64,000 nt of DNA from JBDWFY01 sp965275915 (GTDB lineage: Bacteria; Pseudomonadota; Alphaproteobacteria; Rhizobiales; Stappiaceae), in assembly GCA_965275915.1 (NCBI GenBank), contig CBDHYI010000007.1, positions 248,001-312,000 of the forward strand, read 5' to 3'. The notes under the pieces were generated by a model. The model had not been told where the DNA came from. It did not search any database and was given only the letters and a program-made list of their open reading frames with translations. Below, in pieces: positions 7,929 to 16,680 of this stretch. Positions within the stretch are counted from its first letter, which is position 1. Every line of letters starts with the position of its first letter. The translations under genes were made by a program, and so were the position numbers.

Positions 7929-9200
7929 TCAGCGGAAAGCAATCAGTGCCTTGCGACGCTTGCCGATCGCAAGCGTCAACCGGTCGTCCGCGGTTAGATC
8001 ACCCTCCAGAATGCGCCGCCGCTCATCTTCGATCACCTGACCATTCAGTCTGACACCGCCACCTTGGATCAGCCGTCGCGCTTCGCCGTTTGACTGTGAG
8101 AATTCAATCCGTGTCAGTAGATCAAGCAGTCCCAGGCCGTTTGCTAAAAGCGAGACCGGCAACGCATGGGTCGGCTCGCCCGTCAGCGCAGCATCGGTGA
8201 AAAGCGCCGCGCCCTGACGCTCGGCTGCCTTCGCCTGATCGTCACCGTGGACCAGGCGCGTTGCTTCATTGGCCAGCAGGATTTTGGCTTCATTCAGTTC
8301 GGACCCTTTCAGGTCATTGACTGTGGCAATCTCCGACATCGGGATTTCCGTGAACAGTTTCAACATCTTGGAAACATCAGCATCCGCGACATTGCGGAAA
8401 AACTGCCAGAAACCGAAAGGAGACAACCGCTCCGGATTGAGCCAGACGGCACCGGCTGCCGTCTTGCCCATTTTTGCTCCGGAGGACGTCGTCAGCAGCG
8501 GAACTGTCAACCCGATCAATGAACGGTTGGTTCTGCGGCCCAAATCAACGCCGTTGACGATATTGCCCCATTGATCGGAACCCCCGATTTGCACAGAACA
8601 GTCATATCGTTTCGACAGTTCAATAAAATCAACCGCCTGCAGCATCATGTAGCAGAATTCAAGCACGGTCAGCGGCAACTGCGCTTCCAATCTGCTCTTG
8701 ACGGTGTCGAAGGTCAGCATTCTGTTCACTGTGAAATGCGGCCCGAATTCGCGCAAAAACTCAAGGAACCGGAATTCCTTCAGCCATTCAGCATTGTCGA
8801 GCAGCCGGACCGCTTTGCCGTCAAAATCAAACAATCGTTCGATGGATCGGCTCATGCCGGCGATGTTTGCGGCAATCTGATGCTGTTCAAGCAAGGGCCG
8901 CGAATCTGTCCTGAAACTGGGATCGCCCACCTCGCTTGTACCGCCACCCAGAAGCACAATCGGCTTGTGCCCGCACTTTTCCAGCCACTTCAATGCCATC
9001 AGGGGTAAGAGATGGCCGACATGCAAGCTGTCAGCTGTGGCGTCAAAACCGGCATAAGCGGTGATTTGTCCGTCAGCCAGCTTCCTGTCGAGCGCGGCAA
9101 GGTCCGTGCAGTCTTTGATAAAGCCACGCTCACTCAGAATGTGAAGCGCTTCGGAACGGGGCGGTGTCATAAATTGTGATTTTCGGATCTGCTGTGTCAT
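7929..9200 (-). CDS. tyrS: Tyrosyl-tRNA synthetase
   Basis: Charges tRNA-Tyr. Class I signature HVGHL is at residues 60-64 and the KMSKS-like loop is KMGKT near residue 245. The tyrosine-binding segment YCSVQIGGSDQWGNIVNG-like region (around 190-210) is present, and a C-terminal S4 RNA-binding domain covers roughly 355-420. The length, 423 aa, is that of the TyrRS-S type. GGAGA lies 7 bases before the ATG at 9200, so that start is preferred over the internal ATG at residue 11. It is a single gene between the ccrM terminator and the gcv terminator. Confidence 0.96.
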   Translation of the reverse strand: MTQQIRKSQFMTPPRSEALHILSERGFIKDCTDLAALDRKLADGQITAYAGFDATADSLHVGHLLPLMALKWLEKCGHKPIVLLGGGTSEVGDPSFRTDSRPLLEQHQIAANIAGMSRSIERLFDFDGKAVRLLDNAEWLKEFRFLEFLREFGPHFTVNRMLTFDTVKSRLEAQLPLTVLEFCYMMLQAVDFIELSKRYDCSVQIGGSDQWGNIVNGVDLGRRTNRSLIGLTVPLLTTSSGAKMGKTAAGAVWLNPERLSPFGFWQFFRNVADADVSKMLKLFTEIPMSEIATVNDLKGSELNEAKILLANEATRLVHGDDQAKAAERQGAALFTDAALTGEPTHALPVSLLANGLGLLDLLTRIEFSQSNGEARRLIQGGGVRLNGQVIEDERRRILEGDLTADDRLTLAIGKRRKALIAFR

Positions 9201-9234
9201 TTTCGGTCTCCGGTTGCCGCGCCGAGACCAAACA

Positions 9235-9260
9235 AAAAGCCGCCTGACGCGGCGGCTTTT
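9235..9260 (-). terminator. Terminator of the gcv operon
   Basis: Perfect 10-bp stem AAAAGCCGCC/GGCGGCTTTT with a 6-base loop, read on the minus strand with a T5 tail (CTTTTTGTTTGG). It lies about 220 bp downstream of gcvPB and just upstream of tyrS. The A and T runs on both sides mean it could also work from the other strand, but no plus-strand gene precedes it. Confidence 0.85.
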
Positions 9261-9478
9261 GTTGATAAGTGCTGTTATCTGAGCATGATCGAACGCGGGC
9301 CGCCTATGGAAGCGTCGCGTAATAATAGACCCCTGAAATGATGAGGCCGGACGGAACCGTGTTTTTGTCGATCATGCGGTGCTATGTGCGTGCTGGCGCG
9401 AACAAAGTCAACAGCCGCATGTGAACAGGGTCCCGGCGGCACCCAAAAGACACATTTTAAGCGCCACTGGGACAGCCC

Positions 9479-11068
9479 CTATTCCGCGGCCTCGTTCTGG
9501 ACATCCACCGGCTCGGGTCGACTCCATTTGAGAATCGGTTTGCGGGCCGCGCCGGTTTCATCCAGCCGCCTTAACGGCGCGTGGAACGGTGCGCCTTCGA
9601 ACCGCTCGGTCTCGCCGTTCCTGGCCGCCATCACCAAATCCCGCATGGTTGCAATAAACAGATCAAGGCTTGCAAGGCTTTCCGACTCCGTCGGCTCTAT
9701 CAGCATTGCACCATGAACCACCAGCGGGAAATACATGGTCATGGGATGATAGCCCTCGTCGATCATTGCCTTGGCGAAATCGAGTGTGGTCACTCCGGTC
9801 CCATCAAGGAAACGATCGTCGAACAGAACCTCATGCATGCATGGCTGCTCACCAAAGGGCAGAGTCATCAGATCCTGAAGGCCGACCCGAACGTAGTTGG
9901 CATTCAGTACCGCATCCTCGGATGCCTGTTTCAGCCCGTCCGAGCCGTGGCTCATCATGTAAGACAGAGCACGCACAAACATGCCCATCTGTCCGTGAAA
10001 TGCAGTCATGCGGCCAAAGGGCGCATCGCCGTCGCGTTTGGCATCAGCCCGCGTCTCGACAAATTCCGCAAGGCCATCCTCAAAGCGCACGAAAGGCACC
10101 GGTGCAAATGGTGCGAGCGCCTCCGAAAGAACAACCGGACCGGCGCCCGGACCACCGCCGCCATGGGGGGTGGAAAACGTCTTGTGCAGATTGATATGCA
10201 TCGCATCGACCCCGAGGTCTCCGGGCCTGGTTTTCCCCACAATCGCATTGAAATTGGCACCGTCGCAGTAGAAATAGGCCCCTGCCTCATGAACAGCGTC
10301 GGCAATTTCCTTCACATCACGTTCGAACAGGCCGCACGTGTTGGGATTGGTCAGCATGATCGCGGCAACATCATCGCTGAGATGTTCCTTGAACGCGGCC
10401 GGATCAACCGTGCCGTCCTCACGAGCCTGGATATTGACCACCTTGTACCCGAGCAAAGATGCCGTGGCCGGATTCGTGCCGTGGGCGCTTTCCGGAACAA
10501 GCACGATCGAGCGCTCCTCTCCCCTCGCCCGCAGAGCTGCCTTGATCGCCATCATGCCGCATAATTCACCGTGCGCTCCGGCTTTCGGGCTCATCGCAAC
10601 AGATGCCATGCCCGTTTCGACCAGCAACCATTGCCCAAGTTCCGCAATCAACTCGATCGCCCCGTCTACCGTCGAAAGCGGCTGGAGCGGATGGATGTCG
10701 GCAATGCCGGCCAATCGCGCCACCTTCTCATTGAGACGCGGATTATGCTTCATCGTGCAGGAGCCGAGCGGATAGACCCCCATGTCGATGGCGTAGTTTT
10801 TCTGGCTCAGTCGCACATAGTGGCGCATTGTCTCCGGCTCTGACAGACCCGGCAGGTCAATCGGTGTTTTTCGTTGCAGTCCGCCGAGCCTGGTTGTCAC
10901 ATCCTCCGGCACGTCGATATCGACACCCGTCGTTTCCAGATGGCCGATTTCAAAAATCAGCGGCTCATGCAGAGACAGGGCTTTGTTGCCGGTAAAAGTC
11001 GGATGGGCTTGTGCCGAACCGGTATCCGGACCGGGTGCGGTTGGCCGTCCATGCGTGTTCATGCTCAT
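9479..11068 (-). CDS. gcvPB: Glycine dehydrogenase (decarboxylating) subunit 2
   Basis: PLP-bearing half of the two-subunit P protein of the glycine cleavage system, which decarboxylates glycine and passes the aminomethyl group to the lipoyl arm of GcvH. The PLP lysine is K296 in NLHKTFSTPHGGGGPG; SPKAGAHGELCG and the SCTMKHNPR segment are also family-typical. GGAGGTG stands before the ATG at 11068, which overlaps the gcvPA stop as ATGA, so translation is coupled. At 529 aa it is a full subunit. It is the last gene of the operon gcvT-gcvH-osmC-gcvPA-gcvPB. The lipoamide dehydrogenase (L protein) is not encoded in the window. Confidence 0.96.
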   Translation of the reverse strand: MSMNTHGRPTAPGPDTGSAQAHPTFTGNKALSLHEPLIFEIGHLETTGVDIDVPEDVTTRLGGLQRKTPIDLPGLSEPETMRHYVRLSQKNYAIDMGVYPLGSCTMKHNPRLNEKVARLAGIADIHPLQPLSTVDGAIELIAELGQWLLVETGMASVAMSPKAGAHGELCGMMAIKAALRARGEERSIVLVPESAHGTNPATASLLGYKVVNIQAREDGTVDPAAFKEHLSDDVAAIMLTNPNTCGLFERDVKEIADAVHEAGAYFYCDGANFNAIVGKTRPGDLGVDAMHINLHKTFSTPHGGGGPGAGPVVLSEALAPFAPVPFVRFEDGLAEFVETRADAKRDGDAPFGRMTAFHGQMGMFVRALSYMMSHGSDGLKQASEDAVLNANYVRVGLQDLMTLPFGEQPCMHEVLFDDRFLDGTGVTTLDFAKAMIDEGYHPMTMYFPLVVHGAMLIEPTESESLASLDLFIATMRDLVMAARNGETERFEGAPFHAPLRRLDETGAARKPILKWSRPEPVDVQNEAAE

Positions 11069-12411
11069 GCCAGCACCTCCGTCAGAGCAGTCGCAAACGC
11101 CGCCCGGTCCTCATCGGTATTGACCTCGGTCGACGCAACCAGGATCAGATCGTCGACATCCTGTGCGATATGCTCGACCCTCGAAACGGGTACACCGCCA
11201 AGAATGCCTCTGACGGCAAGGGCTTCAATGACATCATGTGCCCTGGCTGGGATCCTGATCGTGAATTCGTTGAAGAAAGTGTTGTTCAGCACCCGCACCC
11301 CATCGATTTTACCCAGCATATCCGCAAGCTTTACCGCGTTGGCGTGATTGACCTGCGCTAAACGCCCGATACCTGTTTGACCCAACATGCTCATGTGAAT
11401 GGTAAAGGCGAGTGCGCAGAGACCTGAGTTCGTGCAGATATTGGAGGTTGCCTTATCACGGCGAATGTGCTGCTCGCGGGTGGACAGGGTAAGAACAAAC
11501 CCGCGCTTGCCATCGGCATCGACCGTTTCCCCGCACAGCCTGCCGGGCATTTGCCTTAGATATTTCTGCCGGGTCGCAAACAAACCAACATAAGGTCCTC
11601 CGAATGTCAGTGGATTGCCGATTGACTGACCTTCGCCAACGACAATATCAGCGCCCTGCGTTCCGGGTGGTTCAATCAAGCCCAGCGAGATGACTTCCGT
11701 GAAGACTGATATCAGCAAAGCACCATGTGCATGGGCTTTTTCCGCAATCGGCTTAAGATCAATCAGATGGCCGTAGAAGGAAGGCGACTGAACGACAACA
11801 CACGACGTTTCATCATCGATCGATGCCAGAATATCCTCCGTTCCTTGCGGATCCGCAGGCAAGGCGTCAAATTGAGCCTCGGCAAAGTCCGTCATCGTCT
11901 TGATGACGGACCGGTAATGGGGATGCAGTCCGCCTGACAGGACGGCCTTGTCTCGCTTGGTGATGCGATGCGCCATGAGAACCGCCTCGGCCGCCCCCGT
12001 CGACCCGTCATACATCGACGCGTTCGCCACATCCATGGCGGTCAGTTGAGCCACCTGTGTCTGAAACTCAAACAGCGTCTGCAGTGTCCCTTGCGTGATT
12101 TCAGGCTGATAGGGCGTATAACTGGTCAGAAATTCCGACCGCTGGATCAGGTGATCCACCGTCGCAGGAACATGGTGCTTGTAGGCACCGGCTCCGACAA
12201 AGAACGGACCGTCACCGGCGGCAATATTTTTACCCGCCAAGCGACCGATATGGCGTTCGACAGCCATTTCACTTTGCCGCTTCGGCAAATCCAGCAAGCC
12301 CTCAAGACGGGCTTCTTGTGGAATCGTTGCAAACAGATCGTCGATCGATGAAACGCCGATCCGCGTCAGCATATCGGACCGTTCCTGATCGGTCAGCGGA
12401 AGATAACGCAT
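11065..12411 (-). CDS. gcvPA: Glycine dehydrogenase (decarboxylating) subunit 1
   Basis: N-terminal-type half of the split P protein, forming the active enzyme with GcvPB. Recognisable segments are MRYLPLTDQERSDML at the start, SYTPYQPEITQGTLQ, NASMYDGSTGAAEA, and GRLCGETVDADGKRGFVLTL. The homologous lysine for PLP is absent, as usual for this subunit. Length is 448 aa. It follows osmC by 27 bp and overlaps gcvPB by 4 bp. Alphaproteobacteria more often carry a single-chain GcvP, so the split form is notable but not rare. Confidence 0.95.
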   Translation of the reverse strand: MRYLPLTDQERSDMLTRIGVSSIDDLFATIPQEARLEGLLDLPKRQSEMAVERHIGRLAGKNIAAGDGPFFVGAGAYKHHVPATVDHLIQRSEFLTSYTPYQPEITQGTLQTLFEFQTQVAQLTAMDVANASMYDGSTGAAEAVLMAHRITKRDKAVLSGGLHPHYRSVIKTMTDFAEAQFDALPADPQGTEDILASIDDETSCVVVQSPSFYGHLIDLKPIAEKAHAHGALLISVFTEVISLGLIEPPGTQGADIVVGEGQSIGNPLTFGGPYVGLFATRQKYLRQMPGRLCGETVDADGKRGFVLTLSTREQHIRRDKATSNICTNSGLCALAFTIHMSMLGQTGIGRLAQVNHANAVKLADMLGKIDGVRVLNNTFFNEFTIRIPARAHDVIEALAVRGILGGVPVSRVEHIAQDVDDLILVASTEVNTDEDRAAFATALTEVLA

Positions 12412-12438
12412 GCTCAGAATGCCTCAATTTTTATTGTG

Positions 12439-12921
12439 TTAAACATCGAGAGTAACGACAGGTTCGGGCTCGCACAGCACATCGCATGTCACCGAATTGG
12501 CGATAAAACACTTCTCATGTGCTTCGTGGTGCAATCGATCCAGAACCCCTTCTTCCGGCATTGAGCCGGACAGTTTGACAGTCGGTGCTAAAGTGACCTT
12601 GGTGATCGCCATTTTTCCGCGGCTCACCCATCCCATTTTTGCTTCGGCTTTGTCCTCATAGGCCTCAACGGTCAGCCCGGCCTGGCGGGCCAGATCAAGA
12701 AACCAGAGCATGTGGCAGCTTGAGAGGGCTGCGACAAACGCTTCCTCGGGATCAACTGCCGCCTCGACGGAATGCGGCAGGGGTACGACGGTGGGCGATG
12801 CGCTGGCCGGAACATCGATTCCGCCATCGAAGCGCCACCGATGACCGCGCGAATAGGTATTGTTCGCGAAGTCACCCTGCCGCTCCCACTGAATTTCAGC
12901 ATAGTAAGAATGTCTGGCCAC
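12439..12921 (-). CDS. OsmC-family peroxidase-like protein inside the gcv operon
   Basis: 160-aa OsmC/Ohr-superfamily protein. The two redox cysteines expected of the family are present: C69 in LSSCHMLWF and C138 in EKCFIANSV. OsmC proteins reduce organic and lipid hydroperoxides, often using lipoylated proteins as the electron source; that is family knowledge. Here the gene lies between gcvH and gcvPA with 24 and 27 bp gaps, so it is in the transcription unit controlled by the glycine riboswitch. The neighbouring lipoylated H protein is a conceivable electron partner, but this is inference from context. It could simply be a passenger. Confidence 0.88.
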   Translation of the reverse strand: MARHSYYAEIQWERQGDFANNTYSRGHRWRFDGGIDVPASASPTVVPLPHSVEAAVDPEEAFVAALSSCHMLWFLDLARQAGLTVEAYEDKAEAKMGWVSRGKMAITKVTLAPTVKLSGSMPEEGVLDRLHHEAHEKCFIANSVTCDVLCEPEPVVTLDV

Positions 12922-12945
12922 GACTGGCTCCTGTTCTGACTGGCC

Positions 12946-13317
12946 TCAAAGGCCTTCGACAAAACTCTTGTAGGCTGCTTCATCCATCAGACCCTCAAGT
13001 TCAGAGGGATCCGACAGTTTTATTTTGACGAACCAGGCCGCCCCTTGCGGATCGGCGTTCACCGACTCCGGCGCGTCGGTGAGAGTTCCGTTAACCTCGG
13101 TCACTTCGCCGCTCACCGGGGCGTAGATTTCGCTTGCGGCCTTGACGGATTCAACGACAGCGGTTTCGTCACCTTTTGAAAGTTTTTTGCCGGCGTCGGG
13201 CAATTCGACAAACACCACGTCACCCAATTGCTCTTGCGCGTAGTTCGTGATGCCGATTGTCCCGATGTCGCCTTCGACGCTGATCCATTCATGGTCATCT
13301 GTGAAATAAATTGTCAT
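12946..13317 (-). CDS. gcvH: Glycine cleavage system H protein
   Basis: Lipoyl-carrying shuttle of the glycine cleavage system, moving the aminomethyl group from the P to the T protein. The 123-aa product has the lipoylation site at K59 in ESVKAASE, with the conserved HEWI near the start and NADPQGAAWFVKI near the end. The frame is open to 13413, but GGGGAA precedes the ATG at 13317, where the family start MTIYFTDDHEW falls. It follows gcvT by 13 bp and precedes osmC. Confidence 0.96.
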   Translation of the reverse strand: MTIYFTDDHEWISVEGDIGTIGITNYAQEQLGDVVFVELPDAGKKLSKGDETAVVESVKAASEIYAPVSGEVTEVNGTLTDAPESVNADPQGAAWFVKIKLSDPSELEGLMDEAAYKSFVEGL

Positions 13318-13330
13318 GGTGTTCCCCGAT

Positions 13331-14482
13331 TCATGCTTTGGTTTTGCGATGGTAACGATGCGGGACAAAAGGCATGTCCACGACTGTAGCCGGTAATTCC
13401 CGGCCACGTACAACGGCGTTCAGTCTGGTTCCCGTCGAAGCATGCGCCACAGCAACATAGCCCATGGCGATCGGCTGGCCGACCGTTGGCGCAAACCCGC
13501 CGGATGTGACGTGACCGGCAATGGCACCATCGGTGCCATGCAGGACAGCACCCTCGCGAGCCGGCGCCCGCCCGTCCAGCAACAGGCCTATGCGTTTCTT
13601 GCCCGGTCCGGACCGGAACTCGGCCAGGATTTTGTCCGCGGCCGGAAAATCGGCGGCCTCTTTTCGGGACTTTTGCAGGACGAAGCCAAGATCGGCTTCC
13701 GCGGGAGTCGTTTTTTCATCGATATCATGCCCGTAAAGACACAGTCCTGCCTCAAGCCTCAGGCTGTCACGCGCGCCTAGTCCAATCGGCCTGACCAGGT
13801 CGTTCTTCAGGAGCGTTCGTGCAACCCTCTCAACATCTTCGCCGGGAACGGAGATCTCAAAACCGTCCTCACCGGTATAACCGCATCGGCTGATCACGCA
13901 GTCGATCCCGTCGAATTCCATCGGCGCGGCGGACATGAAGTCAAGGTTGACCGCATCCGGTGCAAACGGAGCAACGGCTTCTGCCGCCTTTGGCCCCTGC
14001 AGAGCAACGAGCGCTCTCTCCTCAAAGACTTCCAGGCTCACATTCTCCGGCAGAACCGAGCGGATTGCCGCATAGTCCTCCGATTTCCGGCTTGCATTGA
14101 CGACCAGGAACAGGACGCCGTCCTCCACCGGGGAGACCGGCCGTGTCACGATAAGATCGTCAATGATCCCGCCCTGATCATTGAGCAGGAGGCTGTATCG
14201 CATCTGCCCGGGTCGGAGACCTTCGATGTTGGAGGGAACAATTTTTTGAAGGGCCCGCGCCGTGCTTCCATGATCCGGGCCGACGAGGCGGGCCTGTCCC
14301 ATGTGAGAGACATCGAACAAACCGGCGGCCTCCCTGGTATGGGTATGTTCGGTCATGATGCCGGCGGGATATTGCACCGGCATGGAATAGCCGGCAAACG
14401 GCACCATCTTGCCGCCAAGCTCGCGATGGAGCGCATCCAACGGGGTCTTTTGTAATGGGTCGCCGGAATGAGTCTCGGCCAT
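13331..14482 (-). CDS. gcvT: Glycine cleavage system T protein (aminomethyltransferase)
   Basis: Tetrahydrofolate-dependent enzyme that releases ammonia and forms 5,10-methylene-THF from the H-protein-bound aminomethyl group. Family segments include MVPFAGYSMPVQYPAGI, LFDVSHMGQ, CGYTGEDGFEI and GLGARDSLRLEAGLCLYGHD (conserved Asp of the active site in the MG/VSHMG region). Length is 383 aa, close to the usual. GAGGAC lies just before the ATG at 14482. It is the first gene of the operon and is separated from its start of transcription by a tandem glycine riboswitch. Confidence 0.96.
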   Translation of the reverse strand: MAETHSGDPLQKTPLDALHRELGGKMVPFAGYSMPVQYPAGIMTEHTHTREAAGLFDVSHMGQARLVGPDHGSTARALQKIVPSNIEGLRPGQMRYSLLLNDQGGIIDDLIVTRPVSPVEDGVLFLVVNASRKSEDYAAIRSVLPENVSLEVFEERALVALQGPKAAEAVAPFAPDAVNLDFMSAAPMEFDGIDCVISRCGYTGEDGFEISVPGEDVERVARTLLKNDLVRPIGLGARDSLRLEAGLCLYGHDIDEKTTPAEADLGFVLQKSRKEAADFPAADKILAEFRSGPGKKRIGLLLDGRAPAREGAVLHGTDGAIAGHVTSGGFAPTVGQPIAMGYVAVAHASTGTRLNAVVRGRELPATVVDMPFVPHRYHRKTKA

Positions 14483-14544
14483 CTCTGAATGTCCTCAGGT
14501 ACACAAGCGGTCCGCGGCGACGGACAAAGGTCCGGCCGCGCCCC

Positions 14545-14752
14545 CTCTGTCCTGACTACCTGAGAGATTTCCTGGCGCGACCGTACAACGTCAGCCAGTT
14601 ACTCCTTCGGTGAACCGCAGGATCCAATTCAAGTTCACGAATCGGACCACGACTGCTTTCCAGAGTGCCGTTGTCCTGCGGTCCTTTTGCCTGAGAGTTT
14701 CCGGGGCGGTTGCTCCTTCGGCGCGGACACCTGGTCCGTCTCTCCCGCAAGA
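14545..14752 (-). promoter_or_regulatory. Tandem glycine riboswitch (gcvT motif)
   Basis: On the minus strand two consecutive glycine aptamers are recognisable. The first begins GCGGGAGAGAC and holds CCGAAGGAGCAA and GGAAACTCTCAGGCAAAAGGACCGC-type core elements; the second holds CACCGAAGGAGTAA, GGAAATCTCTCAGGTA and ends in AGGACAGAG. The short linker and repeated CCGAAGGAG / CTCTCAGG cores are the hallmark of the cooperative two-aptamer class. Between aptamer 2 and the gcvT start code, a hairpin CGGAC-CTTT-GTCCG flanked by further pairing could be the expression platform. Glycine binding normally turns the operon on. Confidence 0.93.
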
Positions 14753-14820
14753 CATAACTGGTTTGCCCGGCATTAATCCGAACAAACAGCGCAGATACAC
14801 AGCATGAGATCTGCGCCTCT

Positions 14821-14849
14821 TATTTTGTACGAAGTGCGCGGGAAGTCAA
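14821..14849 (-). promoter_or_regulatory. Candidate sigma-70 promoter of the gcv operon
   Basis: TTGACT (14844-14849, minus strand) is followed after 17 bp by AAAATA (14821-14826), about 70 bp before the first aptamer. The -35 hexamer is good and the -10 weak. Position is right for a riboswitch-led transcript. Confidence 0.4.
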
Positions 14850-14934
14850 TTGGTGTTGCAAACTTGTGAACACAAGCCGCTTTGAAGCCGGTACCGGCCG
14901 CTCTTCATATCCGTGGATAATTTAGGTCGGACCG

Positions 14935-15516
14935 TTATCTTTTCTGCTCGTCAAACCCCACAACGATCCTGAACGAATTCGCATCGGCGGGCAGAAGCAA
15001 GGATTCGTCCACATAGGACCAGGGTTCGGTATTGTCCCCCTCCGCCATTGCCACGTCTATTTTCTTCACTTCGGACAAGTTCACAGATCCGTCAGCGTTC
15101 AGGACAGCAATGCGCAGAGGCAAGGCAACATTGGACGGAGCACCGGCGGCGCCGGCCGTGACCCGTCCGGCAACTCCGATTTTAACCCGGATCTGATCGC
15201 CCGCCCGATTGCACTCCCGCGCCCATTTCGTGATTGCAGCCTGATAGGAAAGTGTATCGGCCGCTCGCTCCCGGCCACGAGCAAAGATCTGCAAGGCATG
15301 GGTTCCATCCTGAACTGAAATGCCCGGACACGCTGCCGGTCTTACGAACAATGAAGGATCGATTTGCGGCCGGCCCTGTTCGTTCTCCGAGGAGGCGGTC
15401 GTCGCGATGGATGAAGTGTCTGTGCTATCTCCCCCGACACAGCCGGCCAGAACGCCCAACGACAAAAGCGACACAGTTACGAATGCGACAGTTTTTGAGA
15501 CCAACATACTCCCCAT
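14935..15516 (-). CDS. Hypothetical lipoprotein
   Basis: 193-aa exported protein with a signal peptide and lipobox LGVLAGC, with the lipidated Cys near residue 26. The mature part begins with a Ser/Thr-rich linker and continues into a beta-rich domain of about 130 residues that ends in FRIVVGFDEQKR. The alphaproteobacterial proteins it resembles carry no function; I do not recognise a catalytic motif. Two close ATGs (15516 and 15507) could be used; GGGGA precedes the first. It is divergent from ispH and downstream of nothing obvious. Confidence 0.8.
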   Translation of the reverse strand: MGSMLVSKTVAFVTVSLLSLGVLAGCVGGDSTDTSSIATTASSENEQGRPQIDPSLFVRPAACPGISVQDGTHALQIFARGRERAADTLSYQAAITKWARECNRAGDQIRVKIGVAGRVTAGAAGAPSNVALPLRIAVLNADGSVNLSEVKKIDVAMAEGDNTEPWSYVDESLLLPADANSFRIVVGFDEQKR

Positions 15517-15576
15517 CTTCCCCAGCAGTTGTGACTTCCCCCGGTTGGTCCGGGGATCGGTTTCGGTTTTCCCAGT

Positions 15577-15621
15577 CCAAATTGTCTATAACAGGACCGT
15601 TCGATGTTTGCGACAATTTGG
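15577..15621. repeat. Inverted repeat in the ispH leader
   Basis: Perfect 10-bp arms CCAAATTGTC (15577-15586) and GACAATTTGG (15612-15621) separated by 25 bases. It lies 78-123 bp before the ispH start, with a TATAAC hexamer directly after the left arm. It may be a paired operator or a leader hairpin. Confidence 0.45.
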
Positions 15622-15699
15622 TCAAGGATTCCCACTGCCCTTGACACGCGGGGGCTCGCTCCCTCTATTGCAGGAAAGTTCGAAAAACGAGGAATAGCG

Positions 15700-16674
15700 A
15701 TGTCAGTCTCTCCTGACAGCCGGCCGTCTCTGAAGATCCTGCTCTGCGCGCCGCGCGGCTTCTGTGCCGGGGTAGATCGCGCAATTCAGATTGTTGAACT
15801 TGCGCTGCAAAAATACGGCGCACCGGTCTATGTCCGGCATGAGATCGTCCACAACAAATTCGTCGTCGAAAGCCTCAGAGCAAAAGGGGCCGTTTTCGTC
15901 GAGGAGCTGGACGAAATTCCTCAAACGGACCAGCCGGTTATCTTTTCAGCCCACGGGGTTCCCAAATCCGTTCCGGAAGCAGCCAAAGCCCGGAATATGT
16001 TCTTTCTCGACGCGACATGCCCGCTGGTATCGAAGGTACACCGTGAGGCGATCATCCATAACAAAAAGGGCAAAGAGATTGTCCTCATCGGCCACGCCGG
16101 CCACCCGGAAGTGATCGGAACCATGGGCCAGTTGCCCGAAGGCGCTGTGCAACTGATCGAAACAGTTGCAGATGCCAGAAACTTTACGCCGAGAAATCCC
16201 GACAGCCTCTCTTACGTCACGCAAACGACATTGTCCCTGGACGATACCCGCGAAATCATCGACGAACTCACCCGTCGTTTTCCGGAAATTTCCGGGCCGC
16301 ATAAGGAAGACATCTGCTACGCGACAACCAACCGGCAGGAAGCTGTCAAATCCGTAGCGCCACAGGCGCAGGCCCTGATCGTAGTCGGTGCGCCCAACTC
16401 GTCGAATTCACAGCGTCTCAGGGAGGTCGGCGCCCGTTCCGGATGCAAGGTTTCCCTTCTTCTCCAGCGCGCGTCGGACATCGACTGGACCCTGTTTGAC
16501 GGAATCGACACACTGGCAATTACCGCCGGCGCGTCCGCACCTGAAATTCTTGTGGAAGAAATGATTGATGCATTTGCTGAGCGGTTCGACGTAACCGTTG
16601 AAACAATCACGACCGCCGACGAGACCGTCGCTTTCAACCTTCCGCGCGAGCTGCGTACGGATGCGGCCGAGTAA
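15700..16674 (+). CDS. ispH: 4-hydroxy-3-methylbut-2-enyl diphosphate reductase
   Basis: Last enzyme of the MEP isoprenoid pathway, reducing HMBPP to IPP and DMAPP with a [4Fe-4S] cluster. The three cluster cysteines are C22 (RGFCAGVDRA), C107 (DATCPLV) and C206 (DICYATTNRQ); the catalytic E137 lies in HAGHPEVIG. The open frame starts at 15604, but GAGGAATAGCG before the ATG at 15700 and the family start near SLKILLCAPRGFC support 15700 (324 aa). It leads a plus-strand run ispH-thrB-rnhA that is often found beside the cox operon in Rhizobiales; here the run is about 11 kb from surf1. Confidence 0.96.
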   Translation: MSVSPDSRPSLKILLCAPRGFCAGVDRAIQIVELALQKYGAPVYVRHEIVHNKFVVESLRAKGAVFVEELDEIPQTDQPVIFSAHGVPKSVPEAAKARNMFFLDATCPLVSKVHREAIIHNKKGKEIVLIGHAGHPEVIGTMGQLPEGAVQLIETVADARNFTPRNPDSLSYVTQTTLSLDDTREIIDELTRRFPEISGPHKEDICYATTNRQEAVKSVAPQAQALIVVGAPNSSNSQRLREVGARSGCKVSLLLQRASDIDWTLFDGIDTLAITAGASAPEILVEEMIDAFAERFDVTVETITTADETVAFNLPRELRTDAAE

Positions 16675-16680
16675 GCGCAT

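Noticed and set aside
9581..10564. 327-codon open frame opposite gcvPB
   Set aside because: Shadow of gcvPB; His/Arg-rich composition, no motif.
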